A stretch of 64,000 nucleotides of DNA, from the NCBI GenBank assembly GCA_050946935.1, contig JBMNVR010000001.1, positions 124,001 to 188,000 of the forward strand, read 5' to 3'. Position numbers and translations under genes: made by a program. Of this stretch, positions 1 through 8,735 are shown piece by piece (position 1 is the first letter of the stretch; each line of letters opens with the position of its first letter). Under the pieces are notes generated by a model. That model ran no database searches. It was not told where the DNA came from and saw only the letters and a list, made by a program, of their open reading frames with translations. Source of the DNA: UQRS01 sp050946935 (lineage in GTDB: Bacteria > Bacillota > Clostridia > Oscillospirales > Acutalibacteraceae).

Positions 1-897
1 CAGTGTGAAGCGTACCGGGTCCTGCCGCCCCTCTGGCAGAGAGAAACCCAGCCGCCATGCGAATTCCCGCAGCGCCTTTGCCCGTGCCTCCAACCGGTCG
101 AAGGCAGCCTTCCCTCCCCGCTCCAGCCAGTCGAAGCAGAGGTCGAGCGACCCCATGATAAGATAGGAGGGGCTGGTTGAGCCGAACAGCGCCATGCGCT
201 CCCTTGCATCGGATATGTACGTCTCGTTCCCGATATTCAGCAGTGCGCCGCCGGTTAGAACCGGGAGGGTCTTGTGCAAGGAGCAAGCCGTCATATCCGC
301 CCCGAGGGAGAGGGGATGCCGATCCTCCGGCAAAAAGCGCAGATGAGATCCGTGGGCGTTATCGACCAGCAGCGGCGTGCCGAACCGGCGGCAGACCGCT
401 GCGATGGCCGCTATATCGCAGAGCCGGCCGTAATAATCCGGGCTGGTGAGGTAGACGGCGTCGACCGACGTGTTGCAAAGCGCCGCCTCGATCGTCGCCG
501 GCTCGACCACGCCGGAGGAGCCGGGATAGAGCCAGACCGGCTCAAACCCGATCAGGCCGGCGGCCGACACAGCCGAAAAATGAGCGTTACGCCCCATCGC
601 CACCCGGCCGCCGGGCGGCACAGCCAGGGAGAGCATGGCTTTGATAGCCTGGCTGCATCCTCCGGCCGAGAGAAAACTCCCACGGCTGCCGAACAGAGCG
701 GCCGCCCTGTCCTCACAGGCCTGCAGCACTCCGTCGGCGTGGTAGAGGCTGTCAAGCCCTTCCACCTCGGTCAGATCATAGGGGAGAAGGGGGGAGAAGG
801 GCAGCAGGGCCGCCGCCTTCCCGGCGTGGCCGGGGGTATGAAACCGGGAACGGCCGGCCGCGATATATGCCGACATCTCTTCAAACAGCGTACCCAT
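1..897 (-). CDS. Orn/Lys/Arg decarboxylase-like PLP enzyme (partial, C-terminus outside window)
   Basis: The 299 visible residues have the layout of fold-type I PLP decarboxylases of the Orn/Lys/Arg family: an FHTPGH motif near residue 19, the conserved DSLYH stretch, VDNAHGSH (the aspartate that contacts the PLP pyridine nitrogen) and CSLHKTLP, whose lysine should carry the PLP aldimine. The start is the ATG at 897, preceded by a perfect GGAGGG at 8-10 nt. The frame stays open to base 1, so the C-terminal domain lies outside the window. In Firmicutes such short-form proteins often sit beside tmk/holB-type housekeeping genes and their substrate is rarely known; lysine or arginine decarboxylation is a family-level inference. 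It is the last visible gene of the leftward cluster. Confidence 0.85.
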   Translation of the reverse strand, partial: MGTLFEEMSAYIAAGRSRFHTPGHAGKAAALLPFSPLLPYDLTEVEGLDSLYHADGVLQACEDRAAALFGSRGSFLSAGGCSQAIKAMLSLAVPPGGRVAMGRNAHFSAVSAAGLIGFEPVWLYPGSSGVVEPATIEAALCNTSVDAVYLTSPDYYGRLCDIAAIAAVCRRFGTPLLVDNAHGSHLRFLPEDRHPLSLGADMTACSLHKTLPVLTGGALLNIGNETYISDARERMALFGSTSPSYLIMGSLDLCFDWLERGGKAAFDRLEARAKALREFAWRLGFSLPEGRQDPVRFTL

Positions 898-965
898 GTC
901 AGCCCTCCTTTTTTTCTGTATTTTTTGCAGCTTTGCGGCCGCCGGTCCGGGGCGGCGCAGAAAGA

Positions 966-2363
966 TTACCCCTTATAAAACTCCATCATGGCACGCCAGG
1001 CCATGTAGACGTCCAGCTTGGCGACCACCTCGCAGGGGGCGTGCATGGACAGCACCGGCACACCGAGGTCGACGGTGTCGACGTTCAGGTTGGCGATATA
1101 CATGGCGACTGTGCCGCCGCCGCCTGCGTCGACCTTGCCCAGCTCCCCGATCTGCCAGGCGACGCCGCCCGCGTCGAGCATGCGGCGGATTTCGCCCATA
1201 TACTCGGCCGAGGCATCGTTGGTGCCGCTTTTCCCGCGGGAGCCGGTGTACTTGGTGATTACGACACCGTGGTTGAGCAGGGCGCAGTTGCGCCGCTCGG
1301 ACACGTCGGGAAAGGTCGGGTCAAAGGCCGCGTTGACGTCGGCCGACAGACAGCGGGAGGCCGACAGCACCCGATAGCCCCGGGCGCCCTGCGCCTCAGC
1401 CAGGTCGTTGATGAAATAGGTCAGGTAGCGGCTCTTCATGCCGGTGTTCCCCTCCGAGCCGATCTCCTCCTTATCGGCCAGCACGGTAACGACCGTCCGG
1501 CGGGGGGAGACGGTGTCGAGTGCCGCCATCAGCGCGGGATAGGCGCAGACCCGGTCGTCGTGTCCGTACCCGGCGATCATTGATCGGTCGAAGCCAAGAT
1601 CTCTGGCCCCGCCCGCCGGAACCAGCGTCAGCTCGGCCGAGAGGAAATCCCCCTCGGTGATGCCGTATTTTTCATGCAGCAGCTTCAAAATATTCAGCTT
1701 GACAAGCTCGCTGCCCTCATCCTCCTTAAACGGGCGGCTGCCGATCAGGATGTTCAGCTCCTCGCCCTTGATCCCCTCGGCCAGGGTGCGTTTGCACTGC
1801 TCGGCCGCGAGGTGGGGGAGCAGATCGGTGATGATGAAGCAGGGTTCCTCCGCCTCCTCACCGAGGCAGACCTCCACCTTTTCGCCGTCCGCCTTGACCA
1901 CCACGCCGTGCAGGGCGAGCGGGGTCACTGTCCACTGGTATTTTTTGATGCCGCCGTAATAGTGGGTTTTGAAATAGGCCAGCTCCCCCTCTTCAAACAC
2001 AGGGTTGGGTTTGAGGTCGATGCGGGGGGAGTCGATATGCGCCGCCGCGATGTTGACGCCGTTTTCGATCGGCTCGGTGCCAATGACGGCCAGCAGCAGC
2101 GCCTTTCCCCGGTTATTGAGGTAGATTTTATCCCCCGGGGCGTATTTTTTTCCCGGCTCAAAGGGGGAGAAGCCCCGCGCCTCCGCCATGCGGACGGCGG
2201 CGCGGACCGCCTCCCGCTCGGTTTTGGCCTCGCTGATGAAGGCCTTGTAGCCCTCGCAAAAGGCTTCGGCCGCCGCCTGCGTTTCCTCCGGGACGGTCAG
2301 AGCCGCGTGCTTATCTCTGTAAAAGAGCCGTTCCTTGAGTTCCTCGCTTGGTTTTTTGTCCAT
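966..2363 (-). CDS. M18 family aminopeptidase
   Basis: A 465-residue cytoplasmic metallo-aminopeptidase of family M18 (aspartyl aminopeptidase/aminopeptidase I type), which removes N-terminal residues from peptides. The co-catalytic zinc ligands are recognisable in order: AAHIDSPR, GHDDR, KEEIGSEG (catalytic Glu and zinc Glu), the Asp of LSADVNAAFDP, and the C-terminal His of LSMHAPCE. Length matches the family. The frame is open further upstream, but the ATG at 2363 has AAAGGA about 10 nt before it and follows the stop of the upstream transglycosylase gene by one base, so that start was chosen. The tight junction implies co-transcription with the lytic transglycosylase and coaE. Confidence 0.92.
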   Translation of the reverse strand: MDKKPSEELKERLFYRDKHAALTVPEETQAAAEAFCEGYKAFISEAKTEREAVRAAVRMAEARGFSPFEPGKKYAPGDKIYLNNRGKALLLAVIGTEPIENGVNIAAAHIDSPRIDLKPNPVFEEGELAYFKTHYYGGIKKYQWTVTPLALHGVVVKADGEKVEVCLGEEAEEPCFIITDLLPHLAAEQCKRTLAEGIKGEELNILIGSRPFKEDEGSELVKLNILKLLHEKYGITEGDFLSAELTLVPAGGARDLGFDRSMIAGYGHDDRVCAYPALMAALDTVSPRRTVVTVLADKEEIGSEGNTGMKSRYLTYFINDLAEAQGARGYRVLSASRCLSADVNAAFDPTFPDVSERRNCALLNHGVVITKYTGSRGKSGTNDASAEYMGEIRRMLDAGGVAWQIGELGKVDAGGGGTVAMYIANLNVDTVDLGVPVLSMHAPCEVVAKLDVYMAWRAMMEFYKG

Positions 2364-2364
2364 A

Positions 2365-2931
2365 TTATTCTGCATCCTTTCGGTAAATATTTTTATAGAT
2401 ATTCCGTGTTTTCTGCACCCGCTCGACGTAAGCCCGCGTTTCGGCGTAGGGAATGGCGTCGAGCGTGTTGCCGTCGGAGGAATAATCGGCATTTTGCAGC
2501 CATCCGGCTACCGCCGTGCGCCCGGCGTGATAGGCCGCGATCGCCGCCGCCTCGTCCCCGAACTCCGCCAAGTTCAGGGAGAGCAGCTTGACCCCGTATT
2601 TGATGCTGACCTCCGGGATGAAAAGCTGCTCGGCCGCAAGACCCTGTTCGCCCGTTTTGGTCTGCACCCAGGCAAAGGTCTCCTCGGTCATCTGCATCAG
2701 CCCCTTGGCGTCGGCGTGGGAGACGGCCGCCGGATCAAAGCCGCTTTCGCATTTGATGACGGCAAAGACCAGATCGGCGTCTACGCTGTACGCAGTGCTG
2801 TACTTTTCCACAATTTCACTGTATTTCCGGGGATAAAATGCCTCGGTCACCTTGGAGAAGGCGAAGCCCAGCAACAGGATGCAAAGGGACACCGTGACCA
2901 GGGTGACGAGGATTCGGACGGCTAATTTCAT
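2365..2931 (-). CDS. Membrane-anchored lytic transglycosylase (SLT domain)
   Basis: A 188-residue protein with an N-terminal transmembrane/signal-anchor segment (residues about 4-24) followed by a soluble lytic transglycosylase domain. VFAVIKCESGFDP carries the catalytic glutamate, and AKGLMQM and the later AAIAAYHAG are the other SLT signature blocks. It should cleave peptidoglycan between MurNAc and GlcNAc on the outer face of the membrane, forming 1,6-anhydroMurNAc. The small size is typical of clostridial YjbJ/CwlQ-like enzymes. The start overlaps the coaE stop by 4 bp and the stop is one base from the aminopeptidase start, so the three genes are translationally linked. Confidence 0.93.
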   Translation of the reverse strand: MKLAVRILVTLVTVSLCILLLGFAFSKVTEAFYPRKYSEIVEKYSTAYSVDADLVFAVIKCESGFDPAAVSHADAKGLMQMTEETFAWVQTKTGEQGLAAEQLFIPEVSIKYGVKLLSLNLAEFGDEAAAIAAYHAGRTAVAGWLQNADYSSDGNTLDAIPYAETRAYVERVQKTRNIYKNIYRKDAE

Positions 2932-3548
2932 GCGGTACCTTCTTTACTCTCTTTAAGTATTATCTCCGCCGTGCGGCGGATATTCTTCAAAAAATCAGCT
3001 TCGCTGCCGGAATTTTCAATGATATAGTCGCAGCGGTCGCGGTAGAACGCCTCTCCCTTGCCGGCGTGAATGCGGATGAGCGCCTGCTCCTTCGTGATGC
3101 CGTCCCGGGAGAGGATGCGGGCAAGCCGCGTCTGCTCTTCGCAGAGGACGGCGACACATTTGTCGCAGAGGCGGTCGGCCCCGCTTTCGAACAGGGTCGG
3201 CGCGTCAAGCAGAATGTAGGGATGCAGGCGGGAGGCGGCCGCGATTTCCTCCTCAATCCGGGCGGTGATAAAAGGGAAAGAGAGGCGGTTGAGCGTTTCG
3301 GTTTTTTGGGGGGACGCAAAGGCGCGCGTGGCCGTTTTTGCCCGGTCGAGGCTGCCGTCTGCGCGGATAATATCCGGGCCGAACGCCTCCGCCAGCAGGG
3401 GGAGAAGCGGGCTGCCCGGCCGGGTTACGGCGCGGGCGGTGCGGTCACAGTCGATGTGGAAAAACCGGAGCTCGGCAAAGATCCGGCAGGCGGTGGTCTT
3501 GCCCGCGCCGGTCGGTCCGGTCAGTCCCAGTATAAACGGTTTTTTCAT
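2928..3548 (-). CDS. coaE: Dephospho-CoA kinase
   Basis: Catalyses the last step of coenzyme A synthesis, phosphorylating the 3'-hydroxyl of dephospho-CoA with ATP. The 206-residue protein opens with a P-loop (GLTGPTGAGKTT) followed by the FHIDCDRTAR block and, later, LLDAPTLFE and the lid-type region with RD and DYIIENSG, all normal for CoaE. An in-frame TTG sits 9 bp upstream, but only the ATG at 3548 has good spacing (10 nt) to the GGAGGG sequence, so it was preferred. The 3' end overlaps the transglycosylase start in an ATGA-type junction. Confidence 0.95.
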   Translation of the reverse strand: MKKPFILGLTGPTGAGKTTACRIFAELRFFHIDCDRTARAVTRPGSPLLPLLAEAFGPDIIRADGSLDRAKTATRAFASPQKTETLNRLSFPFITARIEEEIAAASRLHPYILLDAPTLFESGADRLCDKCVAVLCEEQTRLARILSRDGITKEQALIRIHAGKGEAFYRDRCDYIIENSGSEADFLKNIRRTAEIILKESKEGTA

Positions 3549-3637
3549 CCGGCGCAATCCCTCCGGCTTTTTAAAATTTTGTGCGATTTTGCTGTTTGGT
3601 TTTCATTTTCCTTGGCGGATTTTTTGTGGACGCGGGT

Positions 3638-4675
3638 TTAAACCTGCACAACCTCAAACCCGGCGGCGCGGATCAGCCGATTGTAAACCGCCAGTCCGAC
3701 TCCTGCCTTTTCCGGCGCGTGAGCATAGGCCGTGGCCGCCCCGATCTCATCCAGCCGGCGCAGCCCGTCGAACAGGGCGCGGGCCTGCCCGGCCGGATCG
3801 TCTGCCCCGCCGTAGGGCACGCAGGGGCAGGGAAGAAGCGCCGCCTCCTCCGCAAAACAGAGGGCGGCGACCCCCGGCTGCACACGGCGGCGGACATAGT
3901 CGATATAGGCGTCCCGCCCCCCTTCGACCAGAACGACGCGGGTATTCGGCGCGTAATGCTTGTATTTCATGCCGGGGCTGGCCGCCGCCGCCCCTTCTGC
4001 CAGGCGGTGGAGAACGGCGTCGTCCACCACAACCGGGCCGACGATTGCTTCAAGCATCTCGACCGTGACGGCGCCCGGGCGAAGCAACCGCGGCCGTTCC
4101 CCCGACAGGGAGAGGACGGTCGACTCGACCCCGACGACACAGTCGTGTGAGAGGACGATGGCCTCAACCCTCCCGTCCAGGTCGTCGATTACATGCTTTG
4201 CCGTCGTTGGGCTGGGAGATCCGCTCCGGTTGGCCGAGGGGGCGGCCAGCGGCAGGCCGCTGGCCCGGATGATGGCTGAGGCCACCGGATCTTCGGGAAA
4301 TCGGACGGCCACCGTGTCCAGCCCGGCCGAAACGGCACTGTTTACCCGCTCGCCCTTGGGCAGGATCATGGTCAGCGGGCCCGGCCAGTAGGCTTTGGCC
4401 AGCTTTTCCGCCGTTTCGGGAAAGGCGCGGACAAGCCCGTTCAGCATCCCCGTGTCGGAGATGTGCACAATCAACGGGTTGTCGGCCGGCCGACCCTTCG
4501 CGGCGAAGATGCGCCGCACCGCATCGGGGTTGAAGGCGTTGGCCGCGAGGCCGTAAACCGTCTCGGTCGGGATGGCAGCCAGGCCTCCGTTTTGCAATAT
4601 CTTTGCCACGCGGGCGACACCGGCCTTCCCGGCGGCAGAGTCGGGCGTATCTATCCTGATTTTTTCGGTATTCAA
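3638..4675 (-). CDS. L-threonylcarbamoyladenylate synthase (Sua5 type)
   Basis: Makes threonylcarbamoyl-AMP from threonine, bicarbonate and ATP for the t6A37 modification of ANN-decoding tRNAs. Residues about 15-205 are the YrdC/Sua5 catalytic domain, with IPTETVYGLAANA, KGRPADNPLIVH, and the SAPSANRSG block. Residues about 215-345 are the extra C-terminal Sua5 domain, after the SPGMKYKHYAP linker signature. At 345 residues it is therefore the long Sua5/YwlC form rather than short TsaC. Translation probably begins at the TTG at 4675, about 12 nt after AAGGAG; no better ATG is visible. It is separated by about 90 bp from coaE and lies in the same leftward cluster. Confidence 0.94.
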   Translation of the reverse strand: MNTEKIRIDTPDSAAGKAGVARVAKILQNGGLAAIPTETVYGLAANAFNPDAVRRIFAAKGRPADNPLIVHISDTGMLNGLVRAFPETAEKLAKAYWPGPLTMILPKGERVNSAVSAGLDTVAVRFPEDPVASAIIRASGLPLAAPSANRSGSPSPTTAKHVIDDLDGRVEAIVLSHDCVVGVESTVLSLSGERPRLLRPGAVTVEMLEAIVGPVVVDDAVLHRLAEGAAAASPGMKYKHYAPNTRVVLVEGGRDAYIDYVRRRVQPGVAALCFAEEAALLPCPCVPYGGADDPAGQARALFDGLRRLDEIGAATAYAHAPEKAGVGLAVYNRLIRAAGFEVVQV

Positions 4676-4783
4676 AGATGCTTCGCTCTCCTTAAAACCG
4701 GGCGGGACGAAAGGAAAAATCCCCCTTGCAAAGGCAGTCCCCCGGTTTGTATTGATCCATTCTGTTTTCTGCTTTTCCCCGGT

Positions 4784-5485
4784 TTAAGCATCGGTTGCGT
4801 GGGCTTTGTAGTACGCCTCGACCGTGGACAGAAATTCCTCCCACCGGCCGGTGTCGCGCAGAGTCTGCGGACAGTTCTTCTCCATATAATCGGCGTGCTG
4901 GGTCACCGCGTCAAGGTCGAGGTGGTACGCCCGCAGTAGGTAGGCGACCAGCTTTGCCCCATTGTCCAGCGTCTTTTCAAAATTGCCGTCGGAATTAACG
5001 CAAAGCTCGATCCCGATGCCATGGGCGTTGCCTCCCTCAGGATCCTTTGTATCTCCGGCGTGCCAGGCGACCTCGTCGTCCGGGACGTGGTGATAGATTT
5101 CGTGATCATCGACCGTATAGTGCCAGGAGGTCTCTCCTCCCTTGCCGCCGGTGAGGTAGTCGCTGTGGCTTTTCGCGTCGGCGCCCGCGGCGGTGTTGCC
5201 GGTCTCATGCACGACAATATAGCGAATGGTCCGTTTGACGCCGGTGCGAGCCTCCAGCTCCTCCGGCATCAGGACTGTATGCACCGGAACGCCGTACACC
5301 GCGTCGGGATAAACCGGCTCGGCCGGCGCTTTTTCGGAAAGGAGGTTATGTATCCCGACGCACAGGCCGAGGACGGTCAGTGTGCCGAGCGCGATCAGCA
5401 GAATCAAAACCGGCGGCCGCAGCCGGCGGCGCCTTTTTCGCCCGCGGGTACAGGAAATCCGCCCGTTCCTTTTTAAAGTCTGCAA
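4784..5485 (-). CDS. Membrane-anchored N-acetylmuramoyl-L-alanine amidase (amidase_2/PGRP fold)
   Basis: A 233-residue protein with a very basic cytoplasmic N-terminus (RGRKRRRR), one transmembrane segment (about residues 25-46) and an extracellular amidase_2 domain. Zinc-site residues are visible in IVVHETGN, TQHADY and the NCPQT cysteine, and SWHYTVDD is a family block. It should cut the amide between MurNAc and L-Ala in peptidoglycan. Translation starts at a TTG with GGAGGGATAAT upstream; that ribosome binding site lies in the last codons of prfA, only 3 bp before this start, so the pair is translationally coupled. It and the upstream transglycosylase form a small wall-remodelling set. Confidence 0.9.
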   Translation of the reverse strand: MQTLKRNGRISCTRGRKRRRRLRPPVLILLIALGTLTVLGLCVGIHNLLSEKAPAEPVYPDAVYGVPVHTVLMPEELEARTGVKRTIRYIVVHETGNTAAGADAKSHSDYLTGGKGGETSWHYTVDDHEIYHHVPDDEVAWHAGDTKDPEGGNAHGIGIELCVNSDGNFEKTLDNGAKLVAYLLRAYHLDLDAVTQHADYMEKNCPQTLRDTGRWEEFLSTVEAYYKAHATDA

Positions 5486-5488
5486 TGA

Positions 5489-6565
5489 TTATCCCTCCGC
5501 CTGCGCCTTGAGCATTTCGGCACGGTAATAGGTGATAAGGCCGTCGATCAGTTCGTCCAGATCGCCGTTCAGCACCTGCTCCAGCTTATAGAGGGTCAGG
5601 CCGATCCGGTGGTCAGTCACCCGCCCTTGCGGATAGTTATAGGTGCGGATGCGCTCCGACCTGTCGCCGGTGCCGACCTGTGCCCGGCGGTCGCTCGCGA
5701 TCTGCGCGTTCTGGTCGGCCAGCATCTGTTCGTACAGGCGGGAGCGCAGCACCTTCATTGCCTTATCTTTGTTCTTGTGCTGGCTGCGTTCGTCCTGGCA
5801 TTCGACCACCAGCCCGGTCGGCAGATGGGTGATGCGAATGGCCGACTCGGTTTTATTGACGTGCTGGCCGCCTGCTCCTCCGGCGCGGTAGGTGTCGATC
5901 TGCAGGTCGGCCGGATTGATCTCCAGCTCGACCTCCTCCGCCTCGGGCAAGACGGCGACCGTCACGGTGGAGGTGTGGATGCGGCCCTGGGTTTCGGTCT
6001 CCGGCACGCGCTGCACGCGGTGGACGCCGCTTTCGTATTTCAGGCGGGAGTAGGCGCCTTCCCCCTCGACCATGAAGCTGATCTCTTTATAGCCGCCGAG
6101 CTCGGTCTCGCTGGCCGAGACCGGTTCGATCTTCCACCGGCGGCTTTCGGCGTACATGCCGTACATGCGGTAGAGCACCCCGGCGAAGAGGGCGGCTTCC
6201 TCCCCGCCCGCACCGCCGCGGATTTCGACCACGACGCTTTTGTCGTCGTTGGGGTCCTTCGGCAGCAGAAGGATTTTCAGCTCCTCCGCAAGGGCCTCGG
6301 TTCTTTCCCGGGCGGCCGCCAGCTCCTCCTCCACCATTTCCTTGAAATCCCGGTCGAGGCCGCCGCCCTCCAGCAGTTCGTGCGCCTCGGCCGCGTCTGT
6401 TTTGGCGCGCTCGTATTCCTGGTACTTCTCGACCAGGGGAGAGAGCTGCTTATGCTCCTTCATCAGCTTTTTATACTGCTCCTGATCGCTGACAACATCC
6501 GGATTCATCAGACTTTCGGAAATCTGTGCGTACCGCGCTGCCACCTGGTTCAGTTTGTCAAACAT
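5489..6565 (-). CDS. prfA: Peptide chain release factor 1
   Basis: Recognises UAA and UAG in the ribosomal A site and triggers peptide release. The 358-residue length is normal. The universal GGQ motif (GGAGGQHVNKTE) is present, and the codon-recognition loop reads VPETETQGR; the PxT tripeptide there defines RF1 rather than RF2 (SPF), and PET is the common Firmicute variant. QHKNKDKAMKVL is the conserved follow-up block. The ATG at 6565 is preceded by GGAGGAT about 7 nt upstream. Confidence 0.97.
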   Translation of the reverse strand: MFDKLNQVAARYAQISESLMNPDVVSDQEQYKKLMKEHKQLSPLVEKYQEYERAKTDAAEAHELLEGGGLDRDFKEMVEEELAAARERTEALAEELKILLLPKDPNDDKSVVVEIRGGAGGEEAALFAGVLYRMYGMYAESRRWKIEPVSASETELGGYKEISFMVEGEGAYSRLKYESGVHRVQRVPETETQGRIHTSTVTVAVLPEAEEVELEINPADLQIDTYRAGGAGGQHVNKTESAIRITHLPTGLVVECQDERSQHKNKDKAMKVLRSRLYEQMLADQNAQIASDRRAQVGTGDRSERIRTYNYPQGRVTDHRIGLTLYKLEQVLNGDLDELIDGLITYYRAEMLKAQAEG

Positions 6566-6602
6566 GCGTATCCTCCAATGTCTTTATCTTAACAAGGCAC
6601 AC

Positions 6603-6794
6603 TCAACCCTCTTCCGGGCCGGAGAGCACCTGTTGGATGCGTTTTTCGCACTTGGCGCGGGGGACCATGACCTCCCGCCCGCAGCCGAGGCACCTGATCT
6701 TGAAATCCATGCCGACGCGCAAAACCGAAAACCGGTTGCAGCCGCAGGGATGGTTCTTCTTCATTACTAATATATCCCCGATCTGAATATGCAT
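6603..6794 (-). CDS. DUF951 family small protein
   Basis: A 63-residue protein with the hallmark DUF951 pattern: IGDILVMKKNHPCG, a short strand ending in DFKIRCLGCGREVMVPR, then KRIQQVL. Two CxC/CxxC-like cysteine pairs (CGC and CLGC) suggest a small zinc-bound beta fold, but the family has no established function. The ATG at 6794 has AAGGAAGG 9 nt upstream; a TTG two codons earlier is less well placed. It sits between a membrane protein gene and prfA, a placement common in Clostridia. Confidence 0.88.
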   Translation of the reverse strand: MHIQIGDILVMKKNHPCGCNRFSVLRVGMDFKIRCLGCGREVMVPRAKCEKRIQQVLSGPEEG

Positions 6795-6811
6795 AACCAA
6801 AAACCTTCCTT

Positions 6812-7675
6812 TCAGGAAACGGTCGTCTGATCCTCCGCGTTGAGGGAAAGGGTGACTCCCTCCAACCCGGGGGCGGAGACGGTCAGCCCGCCGAACGCGT
6901 CGTACAGGAAATCGTCAAACGACAGGGCTGCCGTGCCCTGCCCGTTTGCGCCGGGCAGAATCGAGCCGGTAATCTCGCTTGTCCCATCCAGCCGGGCCAG
7001 CGCGGGCGGCGTCCCCTCAGGGGAAAGGCGAAAACCGCCGGGCAATCCGGCCGCCTCTGCCTCCCGATCGCTGACGACCGAGGAGAGGGAAAGGGTGCAG
7101 GAAGCCTCCCCCACTGCGCGGAAGGAGAGGGAGAGCCTGTAGAAGCTCAGCCGGTAGCGGTCGGTGCGCAGGTCGGTTTTGGAAATTGCGCCGGTCGTCC
7201 GGTTATACTCCACTGTATAGCGCAGCGGCGCCGAGAGGGTATAGCGCTCCCCCTCCATCCGGCCGGGGAAGGCGAGAACATCCATGGTCACGATGGATTC
7301 ATCCGTCGTGCCGGTGTAGCTGTAGGCCAGTGTGACACCGCCCGCCGTGCTTTGCACATACGGCTTCTGCTCATCCCATATCGAAGCGTCCCTTTGCAGC
7401 AGTGCGGCGGCGGTGGGATAATGCTCCAGAAAGGCCGGGCTGATGCCGCAGGGGGTGTCCAGCGCGTCATACAGGGAGAAGAACTCGCTCTCCTCCCCCG
7501 AAAAAATGACCGTCATCTGCACGGGGTCGAAGTCGGTGCGGACATTTTTCGGCTGGCTGAAAATGACCCAGAGGATAAAAGCGGCCAGCACAAGGATAAT
7601 CAGGACGAAGAAAATATTCGACACCAACTGCCGGCGGGGGGACATTTCCTGATCATACGGGTTGTTTCTCGGCAT
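6812..7675 (-). CDS. Single-pass membrane protein of unknown function
   Basis: I do not recognise a family. The 287-residue product has a short polar N-terminus, one transmembrane helix at about residues 17-40 and an extracellular remainder rich in beta-prone segments. It lacks repeats, cysteine clusters or a recognisable catalytic motif. The basic PRR before the helix predicts a cytoplasmic N-terminus. Start is the ATG at 7675 with AGGAAAGGAGCG upstream. Position between rsmA and the DUF951 gene is consistent with a housekeeping envelope role, but that is inference only. Confidence 0.75.
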   Translation of the reverse strand: MPRNNPYDQEMSPRRQLVSNIFFVLIILVLAAFILWVIFSQPKNVRTDFDPVQMTVIFSGEESEFFSLYDALDTPCGISPAFLEHYPTAAALLQRDASIWDEQKPYVQSTAGGVTLAYSYTGTTDESIVTMDVLAFPGRMEGERYTLSAPLRYTVEYNRTTGAISKTDLRTDRYRLSFYRLSLSFRAVGEASCTLSLSSVVSDREAEAAGLPGGFRLSPEGTPPALARLDGTSEITGSILPGANGQGTAALSFDDFLYDAFGGLTVSAPGLEGVTLSLNAEDQTTVS

Positions 7676-7749
7676 GGAGGGGACGCTCCTTTCCTCAGCA
7701 ATAAAAATGGATGAGACGGCGTTTTTTGCTCGGCTGCCAGATGGCGTCG

Positions 7750-8658
7750 TTATTCCGATCCGGACGCCCGTACCAGCGCGTTCGAAAGGGCGGCAAGCTC
7801 GGCCAGCGTCAGCTTCTCCGCCCGGACGTCGAGGGAAAGGCCGATCTTTGCAAGGGCGGCGAGGAGCATATCTTTCTCGATTCCTCCGGCGGAGGAGACC
7901 GAGTTGACCAGGGTTTTGCGCCGCTGGGCGAAGGCCGCTTTGATCAGCGCGAAGAAAGCGGCTTCATCCTCCAGCTTGACCGGCGGCGTCTGACGGATAC
8001 GCAGACGCAGCACGGCGCTGTCCACCTTGGGCGCGGGGAGAAACGACCCGGCCGAGACGCCGAACAGCAGCTCCGGCTCGGCGTAATAGGCCACCGCCGC
8101 TGTGACCGCGCCGGCCGCGCGGCTGCCCACCGGCGCGCAGAGACGGTCGGCCGCCTCCTTTTGCACCATGACCGTTACCGACCGCACCGGCAGCCGGCTT
8201 TCCAGAAGCCGCATGACCAGCGGCGAGGTGATGTAGTAGGGAAGATTGGCGCAGACGACAACCTCCATTCCGGCGAATTCCTCTGCAATCAGCCGGCGCA
8301 GGTCCAACCGCATCGCGTCGCCGTAAACGACCCGGCAATTGGAAAATCCCCCGAGGGTTTTCCCAAGCACCGGACGCAGCCGTTCATCCAGCTCGACGGC
8401 GACGACCCTGTCGGCCCGGCGGCAAAGTTCGGCCGTCAGGACGCCGACGCCCGGCCCGATTTCCAGCGCGCCGACCGGAGCGTTCCGCACCTCGCCGCAG
8501 GCGGCCTCCGCCATACGGGGACAGACGCTCGGATTGATCAGAAAATTCTGCCCCAGTGATTTTTTAAAGGAGAACCCCGCCTCCTCCAGCAGCGACCGTA
8601 CCGTCCGGATGTCGGATAGGCTGTCGGAAAAGGCGTGCGTCTCAGGGGAAAAGGTCAT
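7750..8658 (-). CDS. rsmA: 16S rRNA (adenine(1518)-N(6)/adenine(1519)-N(6))-dimethyltransferase
   Basis: Dimethylates two adjacent adenines in the 3' terminal hairpin of 16S rRNA during small-subunit assembly (KsgA). Visible family blocks are KKSLGQNFLINP at about residue 33, the SAM-binding ALEIGPGVGVLT, the acidic VAVELDERL loop and the catalytic NLPYYITSP motif. The basic C-terminal helical region ends near residue 300 as expected. ATG at 8658 is preceded by AAAGGAATG at normal spacing. Confidence 0.97.
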   Translation of the reverse strand: MTFSPETHAFSDSLSDIRTVRSLLEEAGFSFKKSLGQNFLINPSVCPRMAEAACGEVRNAPVGALEIGPGVGVLTAELCRRADRVVAVELDERLRPVLGKTLGGFSNCRVVYGDAMRLDLRRLIAEEFAGMEVVVCANLPYYITSPLVMRLLESRLPVRSVTVMVQKEAADRLCAPVGSRAAGAVTAAVAYYAEPELLFGVSAGSFLPAPKVDSAVLRLRIRQTPPVKLEDEAAFFALIKAAFAQRRKTLVNSVSSAGGIEKDMLLAALAKIGLSLDVRAEKLTLAELAALSNALVRASGSE

Positions 8659-8735
8659 CGGCGCACATTCCTTTCATAAAATCTTTTTTATAATGGGCGT
8701 CCGGCTCGTTCCGGACGAAGGGGCGGAATGCTCGT

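Noticed and set aside
6000..6020. Unusual PET tripeptide in the RF1 codon-recognition loop
   Set aside because: PxT with Glu in the middle is common in Firmicute RF1 proteins, so it is not a sign of altered stop-codon reading.
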